64,000 nt of DNA from Ardenticatenaceae bacterium (GTDB lineage: Bacteria > Chloroflexota > Anaerolineae > Promineifilales > Promineifilaceae): positions 496,001-560,000 of the forward strand of contig JACKBN010000002.1 of assembly GCA_020634565.1 (NCBI GenBank), written 5' to 3'. How positions within the stretch are numbered: position 1 is the stretch's first letter; each line of letters begins with the position of its first letter. The notes below the pieces were generated by a model. That model was not told where the DNA came from and did not search any database. It saw only the letters and a list, made by a program, of their open reading frames with translations. This document shows, piece after piece, positions 1 to 8,626 of this stretch. Both the position numbers and the translations under genes were made by a program.

Positions 1-2049
1 CTCATCTTCCAGGCGAACGGCCGCATGAAAAGCCAGTTCAAACGCCTGCCGGGCCTCATCAAAACGACCACGAGCAAACCAGGCATCTTTGAGAACGGCC
101 GTAAACCGCAGCAGCTCCGGCCACTGTTGGGTATGTTCGGCAAATTTTACGGCCGTATCCAAGTTGCCCCACTCCAGATGCAGCCGCTGATAATTGGCCG
201 CCTCACGCTCGGCAAAGTGGGCAAAATAACGCACGTAATGCCCTTGCGCAGCCGTGGCATCTTCCAGCTTGTCCTGGGCAAAAGTGGCCAGCAAGCTGTG
301 CTGCCGATACCGCTGATTGCCCTCATCATGCAGCAAAGAAAGCTGCACCAGCGATTGCAGCTTGTCCTCAAACCGGAACAGCTTTTCTGGCGAGGCAAAA
401 TCTACCTCAGCAATTGCGGCAATCGCTTCCAGGGAAAAGGAACGGCCGTCAAACAGCCCAAGGAGAGAAAAAAGATTGGTTTGCGCCTCTTCCAGATGGT
501 TCCAGCTCAGCTCAAATGTTTCCCGAATCCGCTGGGCATCCTCCGCCAGATTTAGCGGCTCGATGCGCTGCTTCAAAAGCGTCACAAAATCGGTCAGCGA
601 ACGATACGGCCGATACGCCAGGTAGCTGCCCGCAATGTTGATGGCTAGCGGCAAATTCCCCACCAGCTGGCAAATTTCATCCACCGCCTCAGGCTCAACA
701 ATGGCCCGATCATCTTGAAGATGGTGCAGCAGCAGGCGACGGCCGTTTTCCAAAGCAAATTGGGCCAGCTCTACCGGCTGCGCCCCCACGCTGCGTACCA
801 CACGCTCGGCCCGACTGGTAATCAGAATGGCGCAGGCACCCTCGTCTGGCAGTAAACGCCGAATTTTTGCGCCAGTCCACACATCATCCAAAATGAGCAG
901 CGCACATTTCTCCGCTATCAAATCACGCACCACAGCCAACCGCTCTTCACCGGAACGCTGCTGGCTCAGATCAAACCCATAGGCAGCAGCCCATTGCGTC
1001 GCAATTTCTTCCGGCTGGGCGTCCGCGACATTGGCCCACAGCACGCCATCGGGAAAGTGGCTGCGCAAGCGATGAGCCACATGAAGCGCCAGCGTGGTTT
1101 TACCAATGCCGCCCATCCCGACAATTCCCAGGCGGGGCGAGCTCGTCTTATCCAGCAATGCCTGTTCCAATCGCTCAAGCGGTTCCGTCCGGCCCACAAA
1201 ATACGGCCGTTGCCCTGGCACCAAAAACGGCGGGGCATCTTTGGCGACGGTACGCTGCAACGGTGGCAAGGGCCGCGTCTCAGCCTTAAACGAGTCGTGA
1301 TTTTTAATCTCTAGCAGCAGTTCTGTTGTTTCGGGGGCTGGATCTGCGTCAAAATAAAGTTTCAGCGCTTCGCGGCAGCGTTCATACTGCATAATGGCCG
1401 CCGCTTTTTGGCCCTTGTGCGCAAAAAACCACATCAGATACCGATGGGCCGCTTCACGCCAGGGAGCTAGAGCCAAGGCCCGCTTGGCATACTGAATGCC
1501 TGTATCAAAATCGGCTGCCTCCCCCATCGTGGATTCAATGATTACTTCCAACGCATCCCAAACCAAATCATCCAAACGTTGCCGGATGGTAACAATTTCT
1601 TCGTCAAATGTGTTGAGATCGGGAATGGAAAAGCCTTGCAGAAATTCACCTTGGTAAATGGCAACGGCCTTTTTGAGAGCGGGAATATCTGGCGTTTCTT
1701 CACGACTGCTTTTGCTTAACAGCGCGTCAAAGGCTTGCACATCAAACCAGTAACCAGCCTGTGGGGAAAAGCCAATGTGCGTGCGCGACGCATCCAGATA
1801 ATCTTCTAGCCCAGCGCCGCGCAGTTTATTAAGCGCCACGCGCAAGTTGGCCAAAGCCAACTGGGAATCGGGCCAAAACAACGCCGCCAACTTTTCCCGT
1901 TTGTGCAAACGGGGATTCATGGCCAGATAACCCAACAGCGCTCTCGGTTTTTCTGGAATTTCCGCGGTAAAAAAGACCTGGGAACGGCCGTCTCCCCAAG
2001 CTAGCTCAAACCCACCCAGCATTGTAATTCGCAGCTCTTTTTGGCTCAT
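1..2049 (-). CDS. SARP/BTAD-type transcriptional regulator with NB-ARC ATPase domain (3' end beyond window)
   Basis: The reading frame stays open from the ATG at 2049 to base 1, giving 683 codons without a stop, so the C-terminus lies outside the window. The first ~95 residues (LRITMLGGFELAW, then PRALLGYLA) look like the winged-helix domain of AfsR/DnrI-like regulators, followed by a bacterial transcriptional activation (BTAD) helical region to about residue 250. An NB-ARC module follows, with P-loop GMGGIGKTT at residues 311-319, Walker B LLILDDVW near 385 and a GNLPLAI motif. The remaining sequence is helical and TPR-like. Such proteins are STAND-class regulators that bind DNA after an ATP-dependent switch. 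The ligand cannot be read from sequence. It faces away from the metallophosphoesterase gene region and has its own promoter. Confidence 0.9.
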   Translation of the reverse strand, partial: MSQKELRITMLGGFELAWGDGRSQVFFTAEIPEKPRALLGYLAMNPRLHKREKLAALFWPDSQLALANLRVALNKLRGAGLEDYLDASRTHIGFSPQAGYWFDVQAFDALLSKSSREETPDIPALKKAVAIYQGEFLQGFSIPDLNTFDEEIVTIRQRLDDLVWDALEVIIESTMGEAADFDTGIQYAKRALALAPWREAAHRYLMWFFAHKGQKAAAIMQYERCREALKLYFDADPAPETTELLLEIKNHDSFKAETRPLPPLQRTVAKDAPPFLVPGQRPYFVGRTEPLERLEQALLDKTSSPRLGIVGMGGIGKTTLALHVAHRLRSHFPDGVLWANVADAQPEEIATQWAAAYGFDLSQQRSGEERLAVVRDLIAEKCALLILDDVWTGAKIRRLLPDEGACAILITSRAERVVRSVGAQPVELAQFALENGRRLLLHHLQDDRAIVEPEAVDEICQLVGNLPLAINIAGSYLAYRPYRSLTDFVTLLKQRIEPLNLAEDAQRIRETFELSWNHLEEAQTNLFSLLGLFDGRSFSLEAIAAIAEVDFASPEKLFRFEDKLQSLVQLSLLHDEGNQRYRQHSLLATFAQDKLEDATAAQGHYVRYFAHFAEREAANYQRLHLEWGNLDTAVKFAEHTQQWPELLRFTAVLKDAWFARGRFDEARQAFELAFHAAVRLEDE

Positions 2050-2336
2050 AAAGACGCTTTCTCTCCAGAACTCACAAACCGCCCCCTCATTTTGTTGCAG
2101 GCAATTTACGGTACATTAACGATAGCCTATTATGCTATGGTGTAAATCTTCTAGAGAAGGTTCTGGGATTATAGAACAGCTATCACAAGACGCAATAATT
2201 TTGATAGCATGGCAAGCTTAAAAAAACTGTTACTGCTGCCGCGAGCATCGCTAACAAGCACCAGGAGAAAATGCGTATTTTTCGGAGGAGTTAGGCAGCA
2301 AAAACAGGTTCCAGGAGGGTAAAAGGATAACGACCG
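2050..2336. other. Intergenic region between SARP regulator and metallophosphoesterase
   Basis: Apart from the promoter and dyad for the regulator, no gene was found here. A 7-bp perfect inverted repeat, AACGACC (2329-2335) and GGTCGTT (2348-2354), brackets the stop codon of the metallophosphoesterase. Only a short, broken T-run follows on either strand, so it is at best a weak terminator. Confidence 0.5.
2168..2208 (-). promoter_or_regulatory. Promoter and dyad upstream of the SARP/NB-ARC gene
   Basis: On the minus strand a TTGCGT hexamer (2195-2190) and a perfect TATAAT (2173-2168) are 16 bp apart, about 120 bp upstream of the regulator's ATG. A dyad GCTATCA (2179-2185) and TGATAGC (2202-2208) surrounds the -35 hexamer and could be an operator, perhaps for autoregulation. 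The match is by eye; the operator role is inference. Confidence 0.5.
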
Positions 2337-3254
2337 TCAGCCAGGGCGGTCGTTTTCCTTTTCAGCAACAAGTACTGAAGCGGCTGACCAGCCAGGCGAC
2401 CCCAGGTACGGCCGTAAATCTTCATCCCCCAGCACGGCACGCACACTATCTTCCAAACTAATCTCACCCGCCAACACCGCCTCTTGGTAGCGGCTAGCCC
2501 AACGATACACCAACCCGCCGGCACGGCGCAGCTCCACCAACATTAACTGCGCCAGTGGCCCCGCCTCAGTCAAAAATCCCGAAGTTTGATAATCTTCTTC
2601 AATCTGGGCAAAGTTGTAGGGAAGCCGCACAATCTCGACTGACCATTCGTTTTCTGGCGTCCAGGTGAAACGGCCGTAACTCAACGCGCGATTGCCATCA
2701 AAAGAAGCGCCCACTGAACCAATGTTGACCACGGTTGTGCCATCAATCTCCCGAATGAGTGGCCGATGGGTATGCCCCGTCACAAAAATGCGCGGCGCTG
2801 GCGCAATCTGCTGCCGTAGTTCCTCGTCTGTGGTGTTGGGGTAAACGCCGTCCCGATTGTCTCGCATCGAACCATGCACCACCCGCAGCTCCGAGCCGTC
2901 GGGAGCAAAGATAGAAAATTGCTCAGGCAGCTTGGCGATTACGGGCACGTAATCAATCACTTGCTGGTAGGTCCAATAAGCAAATTGGCTTACCTGATAA
3001 GTGGGTTCATCAACCTGGCCGTTGGGCGTGGCGCACTCCAGCACATAATCTTCATGATTCCCCTTTACCAGGTGCCAATCTTCACTTTTTTGCCGGGTTA
3101 AAACCCACTCTAATGCCTGCCGAGAAAGTGGCCCACGGTTCACAATATCGCCGTCTACCACCACCTGATCTGGCTGCCATTTTTCAATATCTGCGGTAAC
3201 TGCCTCCAGGGCAGGAATATTTCCATGAATGTCTGAGATGATTGCTATTTTCAC
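2337..3254 (-). CDS. Calcineurin-like metallophosphoesterase (YfcE/MJ0936-like)
   Basis: The 305-residue protein has the metal-site motifs of the metallophosphoesterase superfamily in order: SDIHGN at residues 7-12, GDIVNRG near 34, GNHE near 66 and GHTH near 160. This matches small single-domain phosphodiesterases of the YfcE/MJ0936 type, which use a two-metal centre to cleave phosphodiesters, some of them cyclic nucleotides. No signal peptide is visible, so it should be cytoplasmic. The C-terminal ~90 residues after the phosphatase core are not assigned. It stands alone, divergent from uvrB. The substrate cannot be predicted. Confidence 0.87.
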   Translation of the reverse strand: MKIAIISDIHGNIPALEAVTADIEKWQPDQVVVDGDIVNRGPLSRQALEWVLTRQKSEDWHLVKGNHEDYVLECATPNGQVDEPTYQVSQFAYWTYQQVIDYVPVIAKLPEQFSIFAPDGSELRVVHGSMRDNRDGVYPNTTDEELRQQIAPAPRIFVTGHTHRPLIREIDGTTVVNIGSVGASFDGNRALSYGRFTWTPENEWSVEIVRLPYNFAQIEEDYQTSGFLTEAGPLAQLMLVELRRAGGLVYRWASRYQEAVLAGEISLEDSVRAVLGDEDLRPYLGSPGWSAASVLVAEKENDRPG

Positions 3255-3318
3255 ATGCTTGTCCTGTCAATTAAATAAGAGCACAAGTCTAACAAGAACG
3301 GCCGTATTGCTCAAACTC

Positions 3319-3351
3319 CTGACAAAAGATGTCATGAACTGCCTCTATAGT
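3319..3351 (+). promoter_or_regulatory. Putative damage-regulon operator/promoter upstream of uvrB
   Basis: The palindrome TGACA-AAAGA-TGTCA occupies 3320-3334. With the preceding C it gives CTGACA, a 5/6 match to a -35 box. TATAGT lies at 3346-3351. Nearly the same block, with the same spacing, precedes the dinB-uvrA unit at 12859-12891. The 21-bp gap between CTGACA and TATAGT is long for a sigma-70 promoter and would suit an activator-dependent promoter. The function is inferred from the shared placement before two excision-repair units. Confidence 0.6.
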
Positions 3352-3414
3352 GAAAAGTAAAAAGTGATAAGTAAATAGTTTGACCCGCTTTTCACGCAAG
3401 AACGGAGGCGAGAC

Positions 3415-5385
3415 ATGCCCAACTTCCAACTCGAATCACATTACCAACCCACTGGCGACCAACCGCAAGCGATTGCCGGATTGGTCGATGGTCTGCAAAA
3501 CGGTTTGCACCAACAGCTTCTGCTCGGAGCCACAGGCACGGGCAAAACGTTTACCATCGCCAACATCGTCCAGCAGACGCAGCGCCCCACCCTCATTTTG
3601 GCCCACAACAAAACGCTGGCTGCCCAGCTTTACAGCGAGTTCTCGCAATTCTTTCCACGTAATGCAGTCAGCTATTTTGTGAGCTACTACGACTATTACC
3701 AGCCCGAAGCCTACATTCCCCGCACCGACACCTACATCGAAAAGACCACCGAAATCAACGAGGAGATTGAGCGGATGCGGTTGGCAGCCACACAATCATT
3801 GGCTACACGAAGAGATGTGATTGTGGTGGCCAGCGTCAGCGCCATTTATGGGCTGGGCGATCCGGTGCGCTACGACCAGGTGCGGGTGCCCTTTGCCGTG
3901 GGCGAAGTAAAGCAGCGGCAGAAAACCTTGCGCCAGCTCATCGGCATACAGTATGAGCGGAACGAGATGGACTTCAAGATTGGCAGCTTTCGGGTGCGCG
4001 GGGATGTGCTGGAGATACGGCCGTCTTACACCGAATCCGCCTATCGCATTACCTTCTGGGGAGACGAGGTAGAGCAAATCACCGAGATTGACCCGCTGAC
4101 AGGTGAACTACTGGCCGAGCTGGACAGCCTCACCATCCACCCGGCGCGCCACTTCATCCCACCTGCCGACGAGATGGAAGAAGCGATTGCCCATATCGAG
4201 GCCGAGCTAGAAACGCGGCTGGATCAGCTGGGCGAAGAGAATAATCTGCTGGCGCAGCAGCGGCTGGAGCAACGCACCCGCTACGACATCGAAATGCTGC
4301 GCGAGTTGGGGTACTGCCAGGGCATCGAAAATTACAGCCTGCACTTCTCACCCAATCGCCTGCCCGGCAGCCCGCCGTGGACGCTGCTGGATTACTTCCC
4401 CGACGATTACCTGATGGTGGTGGACGAGAGCCACATGACCATCCCGCAGCTCAGGGCGATGTACAACGGCGACCGGCAGCGCAAAGAAACGCTCGTCGAG
4501 CACGGCTTTCGCCTGCCCAGCGCCCTGGACAATCGCCCGCTCACTTTCGACGAGTGGACCGAGCGCGCTTACCAGGTGATTTACACCTCGGCCACGCCAG
4601 GGCCATACGAACTGGCCCAAACCGAGCGAACTGTCGAGCAAATCATCCGCCCCACTGGCCTGCTGGACCCGGAAATTGAAATACGGCCGATTCGCGGCCA
4701 GGTCGATGATTTGCTGTTTGAACTGAAAAAGCGGGTGGCCATCGGCCAGCGCGCCCTCATTACCACGCTCACCAAACGCATGGCTGAGGATTTATCCCAG
4801 TATCTACGCGAAATGGACATGAAAGTGCATTATCTGCACAGCGAAGTGGACACGTTCGAGCGGGTGGAAATTCTGCAAGATTTGCGGGCCGGTATTTATG
4901 ATGCGGTGGTAGGCATCAATCTGCTGCGCGAGGGGCTGGATTTGCCAGAAGTGTCGCTGGTGGCGATTCTGGATGCAGACAAGGAAGGCTTTTTGCGCTC
5001 CGACCGGGCGCTTATCCAGACGATGGGCCGGGCGGCGCGGCATGAGGCTGGGCAAGTGATCATGTATGCTGACCGAGTCACCGATTCGATGCAGCGAGCC
5101 ATCGACGAAACGAATCGGCGGCGGGCGAAACAAGAGGCGTTCAACGCGGCGCACGGCATCGTGCCGCAGACGATTGTGAAGCAGTTGGACAAGTTGCTAA
5201 AAGCGCGAGGCGAGGAAACGGCCGTTGCTGAACCCGCTCCACGCTATCAAACCGACGATATTTTGGTGCAGATCGATGAACTGGAACTGGCCATGAAAAC
5301 GGCCGCTGCCAACCTGGAATTTGAGAAAGCCGCCCGCCTGCGCGACCAAATCATTACCCTGCGCCTGCTACTGAAACCAGCGTAA
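3415..5385 (+). CDS. uvrB: UvrABC system protein B (excinuclease subunit)
   Basis: The 656-residue length is typical for UvrB, the helicase-like subunit that receives damaged DNA from UvrA and positions UvrC for dual incision in nucleotide excision repair. Walker A GATGTGKT is at residues 38-45. The damage-probing beta-hairpin region (YFVSYYDYYQPEAY) lies near 90-104. The helicase motifs DESHMT, IYTSATPGPYE, GINLLREGLDLPEV and TMGRAARH follow. The C-terminus carries a UVR domain (ELAMKTAAANLEFEKAARLR) that contacts UvrC. The ATG is preceded by GGAGG at good spacing. Upstream lies the TGACA-N5-TGTCA block shared with the dinB-uvrA unit, so the two are probably co-regulated. No uvrC is in the window. 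Confidence 0.98.
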   Translation: MPNFQLESHYQPTGDQPQAIAGLVDGLQNGLHQQLLLGATGTGKTFTIANIVQQTQRPTLILAHNKTLAAQLYSEFSQFFPRNAVSYFVSYYDYYQPEAYIPRTDTYIEKTTEINEEIERMRLAATQSLATRRDVIVVASVSAIYGLGDPVRYDQVRVPFAVGEVKQRQKTLRQLIGIQYERNEMDFKIGSFRVRGDVLEIRPSYTESAYRITFWGDEVEQITEIDPLTGELLAELDSLTIHPARHFIPPADEMEEAIAHIEAELETRLDQLGEENNLLAQQRLEQRTRYDIEMLRELGYCQGIENYSLHFSPNRLPGSPPWTLLDYFPDDYLMVVDESHMTIPQLRAMYNGDRQRKETLVEHGFRLPSALDNRPLTFDEWTERAYQVIYTSATPGPYELAQTERTVEQIIRPTGLLDPEIEIRPIRGQVDDLLFELKKRVAIGQRALITTLTKRMAEDLSQYLREMDMKVHYLHSEVDTFERVEILQDLRAGIYDAVVGINLLREGLDLPEVSLVAILDADKEGFLRSDRALIQTMGRAARHEAGQVIMYADRVTDSMQRAIDETNRRRAKQEAFNAAHGIVPQTIVKQLDKLLKARGEETAVAEPAPRYQTDDILVQIDELELAMKTAAANLEFEKAARLRDQIITLRLLLKPA

Positions 5386-5393
5386 GAAGAATT

Positions 5394-5455
5394 GATCCTC
5401 AGATTACGCAGATCAAAGGCAGAAAAAATCTGTGTCATCTGTGAAATCTGTGGAA
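5394..5455. repeat. AT-rich repeat of the 'cagattacgcagat...ctgtgtcatctgtg' type
   Basis: The short spacer between the convergent uvrB and P450 genes consists of imperfect direct and inverted repeats built on AGATTACGCAGAT and ATCTGTG. The arms could pair into a hairpin and serve as a shared terminator. It resembles dispersed intergenic repeats seen in other Chloroflexota and cyanobacteria; that resemblance is from memory, not from a search. Confidence 0.45.
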
Positions 5456-5464
5456 GTTTTGAAC

Positions 5465-6706
5465 CTAATCAACAGCGACAATGAAGTCGCTAAATTCGTA
5501 CCCTTTGACGGTGTCGTTGTAGGTGACGGTGGGTGGCTTTTCGATGCGCAGGCCTTCTACTTGCAGCAGGCGGCACAGGAAAATATCGCTCTCTTGAATG
5601 GCAATGTAAGCACCGGGACAGCGATGAGCGCCATCGCCAAAGCTCATCACAGAATCGGCGACCCGTGGTTTGCGCTCCACCATTTCGCGGCCCGGGCAGA
5701 CTTGCGACGGCCGTTCGCCCACCACCTGCTCATCCGTGTTCACCAGGTAGACAGGTAGGTCAATCAATGCCCCGGCAGGAATGGTGACGGTTTGGCCACC
5801 GCTTTCAATGGCAAGTTCGGCCGTGGTGCGGCGCAGCAGATGGCCCACCACCGGCTCCAGGCGCAGCAGCTCATGCAAAAAGCCGTAGCGTGTCTCTTGA
5901 TCGGCCGTCAACATCAGCGTGCGGTATTCGGGGTTTTCCAGGATGTGCCACAGGGCCACGACGATAAATTCGCGTGTAGTGGCCATGCCCGCCACGCCGT
6001 AGGTAATGCACTCGGTCACGATTTCAAGGTTTTTGTAGCCGGAATCGAGCAAGTGGGAAATGACGTCCTCACGCGGAGTTTTGCGCCGCACTTTGATGGC
6101 TGGTTGAATATCGAGCAAAAAGAAAAGCAGGAGATTGAGCTGGGTTTGTACATATTTTTTCAGTTGGGCAAGACGGCCGTTTTCAACAATCTTGCGCCGG
6201 ACAAAACGATCTACCCGGCGATCAATGCCGGGCAGACGGCTGTTGGTTAACCCCACCACCTGCGAGGCAACCCGCACCGCCATCTTCATGCTCAACTGCG
6301 TCAGATCAACTCGCTTACGCCGGACAAACTCCTGCACCAGCTCATCGGCGTACTGCTGCATCATCTGGCGATATTGGCTGTCGGTAGTGCGGGGTGTAAA
6401 AAAGCGGGCCGTTTGCCGCCGCTGTTCGTGGTGTGGCTTGCCCTCCAAATACAGGATGGGCGGATTGATACCCGTGGGCATCTTGTCCAGGAATTCAGCG
6501 CGAAAGCCAGCCTGGCGCACCGCATCTGAGCGCAACACCGCTTCAGCTTCGGCATAGCCATGCACATGCCAGACGCCAAATTCATCCTGCTCAAGAGGCG
6601 AACTGACGAGCTTGTCATTTAAATCCGCATACTGTTTGGAATATTGCGCGTGGTCAACCGGGCAGGCGTCGGCCGACTTGGTCTGTTGTTGGGCAAGATT
6701 CATCAT
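5465..6706 (-). CDS. Cytochrome P450
   Basis: The 413-residue protein has the P450 signature: heme-binding loop FGDGAHRCPGAY, whose Cys is the axial ligand, and the K-helix ExxR as ELLR. It is soluble, like bacterial class I P450s. The ATG at 6706 was chosen because AAGGAG lies 5 nt upstream; a TTG seven codons earlier would sit upstream of that site. In the I-helix the usual (A/G)Gx(D/E)T reads AGMAT, so the acidic residue that delivers protons to bound oxygen is missing. This could mean an unusual oxidant or substrate-assisted chemistry. No ferredoxin or reductase gene lies nearby, and the substrate is unknown. Confidence 0.92.
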   Translation of the reverse strand: MMNLAQQQTKSADACPVDHAQYSKQYADLNDKLVSSPLEQDEFGVWHVHGYAEAEAVLRSDAVRQAGFRAEFLDKMPTGINPPILYLEGKPHHEQRRQTARFFTPRTTDSQYRQMMQQYADELVQEFVRRKRVDLTQLSMKMAVRVASQVVGLTNSRLPGIDRRVDRFVRRKIVENGRLAQLKKYVQTQLNLLLFFLLDIQPAIKVRRKTPREDVISHLLDSGYKNLEIVTECITYGVAGMATTREFIVVALWHILENPEYRTLMLTADQETRYGFLHELLRLEPVVGHLLRRTTAELAIESGGQTVTIPAGALIDLPVYLVNTDEQVVGERPSQVCPGREMVERKPRVADSVMSFGDGAHRCPGAYIAIQESDIFLCRLLQVEGLRIEKPPTVTYNDTVKGYEFSDFIVAVD

Positions 6707-6787
6707 GGTTTCTCCTTGAGCTATCAACGCTTTGATTTTAGCAAGATGGAAACGGCCGTCAAAATATGTTCACCTACTCCTAAATTG

Positions 6788-6802
6788 TGACAAAAATTGT
6801 CG
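6788..6802 (+). promoter_or_regulatory. Weaker TGACA-N5-TGTC(A/G) site upstream of first dinB gene
   Basis: TGACA-AAAAT-TGTCG is similar to the operator-like palindromes before uvrB and dinB-uvrA, but has one mismatch in the right arm and lacks the downstream GAAnTGCC and TAT segments. It lies about 90 bp before a DinB-fold gene. It may be a third, weaker regulon member or chance. Confidence 0.35.
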
Positions 6803-6893
6803 CTGGTGGCCGAAGTGAGTCATCACAAACTAAAAATTCCAGCTAAACTAATGGCTACTATCCCGGTTTCTATAAATTTCTTGGAGGTGGAAA

Positions 6894-7406
6894 ATGGATT
6901 TTGCAGCGTGTCAGGAACAGCTTCGGCAAAATGGGGACCTCATTCGGCAGTTGGTGGCCGACATCACCGAAGCCCAGGCCAAACTAAAGCCCTCCCCCGG
7001 CGATTGGTCTATTCTGGAAGTGTTAAACCATCTGTACGACGAAGAGCGCGAAGATTTTCGACAGCGGCTGGATTACATTTTGCACCGCCCTGGCGAGCCG
7101 TGGCCTCCCACAGACCCACAGGGCTGGGTCACTTCGCGCCAGTACAATGCGCGTGATTTGTCCAGTTCCTTGCAAAACTTCCTCGACGAGCGACAAAAGT
7201 CGTTAGCCTGGCTGGCCAGTCTGGATCATCCCAACCTGGACCAAACCGAGACGCATCCCGTTATGGGTGATTTTCAGGCGGGCGATATGCTGGGTTCCTG
7301 GGTGGTTCACGATATTTTGCACCTGCGTCAGCTGATCGAGCTGAAGCATTTCTTACTGGAAACGTTGGTACGGCCGTACGACACACGTTACGCCGGCGAG
7401 TGGTAG
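6894..7406 (+). CDS. DinB-fold family protein (copy 1)
   Basis: The 170-residue protein has the four-helix DinB/YfiT pattern: an N-terminal helix, a Trp-containing GDWSILEVLNHL segment that supplies the first metal His (residue 46), and a late VVHDILHLRQ helix with an HxxxH pair. Members bind a divalent metal and include thiol transferases (bacillithiol, mycothiol), but most have no assigned reaction. The ATG follows TTGGAGG. It is one of six DinB-fold genes between 6.9 and 18.4 kb, beside alkC and the uvr genes, which supports a detoxification or damage-response role without fixing the substrate. Confidence 0.85.
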   Translation: MDFAACQEQLRQNGDLIRQLVADITEAQAKLKPSPGDWSILEVLNHLYDEEREDFRQRLDYILHRPGEPWPPTDPQGWVTSRQYNARDLSSSLQNFLDERQKSLAWLASLDHPNLDQTETHPVMGDFQAGDMLGSWVVHDILHLRQLIELKHFLLETLVRPYDTRYAGEW

Positions 7407-7427
7407 ACGGAGTTCGGCCAGAGAATT

Positions 7428-7456
7428 TTGCCTTTTGACCACAGCGCGCGTAAAAT
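7428..7456 (+). promoter_or_regulatory. Sigma-70-like promoter of the alkC-like gene
   Basis: TTGCCT (7428-7433), a 17-bp spacer and TAAAAT (7451-7456) make a plausible promoter 38 bp before the ATG at 7494. This argues against using the in-frame TTG at 7428 as a start, since it lies in the -35 box. Confidence 0.5.
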
Positions 7457-7493
7457 CAGAACAATTGTTCCAATAAAGACAAATCACAAAACT

Positions 7494-8615
7494 ATGAGCG
7501 AAAATAAACTATTCAAAGATTATTTTGATGAAGAATTGGCACGACGGATGGCCACGATGATTACGGCCGTTCATCCCCAATTTCCTGCCGACGCTTTCGT
7601 GAACCAGATTGCCCCGCAGCTAGATGGCCTGGAAATGAAGCAGCGCTCCACCGTGTTTGTCCAGGCGCTGCGCGACCATTTGCCCGCAGGTTTTGCCAAC
7701 GCCTGGGCGGTGCTGGAAGCGGCACTAGGTGCGGAACTTAGCGACGAAGATGGCGTGTTTGCTGACGGCTGGCATCATTGGCCGATTGCCCAGTTCATCG
7801 AAACGTTTGGTTTGGAAGATTTTGACGTGGGCGTGCGGGCGATGCACGAGATTACCAAACGACACACGGCCGAATTTGCGATACGGCCGTTCCTCATCCA
7901 CCATCAAGAGCAAATGCTGGCCATTTTGCACAGCTGGGCCACAGACGAAAACCCGCATGTGCGCCGACTGGTCAGCGAAGGCACCCGCCCGCGCCTGCCC
8001 TGGGCGGGTCGCCTGGTCGCCTTCATCGACGACCCCAGCCCAAGTTTGGCGCTGCTGGAAAAACTCAAGGATGATCCTTCCGAATATGTGCGCCGATCAG
8101 TCAGCAACCACCTCAACGACATTGCCAAGGATCATCCACAGCTGGTCATTCAAACCTGCGCCCGCTGGTGGGCCGATGGCTCGCCCGAGCGTCGCTGGAT
8201 TGTACAACGCGCCCTGCGCACCCTGGTGAAAGATGGCGATCCGGACGCGCTGGCCGTGCTGGGCTACGGGCCACCGCAAGTTGCCCTTCATGAATTTGTC
8301 GTCTCGCCCGACCCGCTGCACCTCGGCGACAAGCTCAATCTTAGCTTCACGCTGCAAAGCAAAGCAGAGCATGAGCAAAATCTGGTCATCGACTTTGTGA
8401 TTCATTTTATGAAGGCAAATGGACAAACGAGTGGCAAGGTGTTTAAGCTGAAAACGGCCGTACTCGCCCCCAACCAATCGCTCACCATCGAAAAAAGCCA
8501 TCCTATCAAGCCCATCACCACCCGCACCTACTACCCCGGCACCCATCTCGTAGAAATCCAGGTCAACGGCCAGCGCCTCGGCGAACGCAGTTTTGAGCTA
8601 GTTTTGCCTTCGTAA
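7494..8615 (+). CDS. alkC: AlkC-like DNA alkylation repair glycosylase with C-terminal Ig-like domain
   Basis: The 373-residue protein matches the AlkC branch (COG4335) of the HEAT-like-repeat DNA glycosylases. Residues ~1-255 form helical repeats, including ENPHVRRLVSEGTRPRLPW and PSEYVRRSVSNHLNDIAKDHP, which wrap damaged DNA. The last ~100 residues, rich in beta strands (GDKLNLSFTL, then TRTYYPGTHLVEIQVNG), fit the Ig-like domain found in AlkC proteins. AlkC enzymes excise alkylated bases such as 3-methyladenine and 3-methylcytosine. The ATG at 7494 is preferred over an upstream TTG because a promoter overlaps the latter. DinB-fold genes flank it on both sides; the downstream one begins 11 nt after its stop. 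Confidence 0.88.
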   Translation: MSENKLFKDYFDEELARRMATMITAVHPQFPADAFVNQIAPQLDGLEMKQRSTVFVQALRDHLPAGFANAWAVLEAALGAELSDEDGVFADGWHHWPIAQFIETFGLEDFDVGVRAMHEITKRHTAEFAIRPFLIHHQEQMLAILHSWATDENPHVRRLVSEGTRPRLPWAGRLVAFIDDPSPSLALLEKLKDDPSEYVRRSVSNHLNDIAKDHPQLVIQTCARWWADGSPERRWIVQRALRTLVKDGDPDALAVLGYGPPQVALHEFVVSPDPLHLGDKLNLSFTLQSKAEHEQNLVIDFVIHFMKANGQTSGKVFKLKTAVLAPNQSLTIEKSHPIKPITTRTYYPGTHLVEIQVNGQRLGERSFELVLPS

Positions 8616-8626
8616 GGAGAGGCCAT

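Noticed and set aside
994..1314. Plus-strand open frames across the first 2 kb
   Set aside because: They are shadows of the minus-strand SARP/NB-ARC gene, which has recognisable motifs along its whole length.
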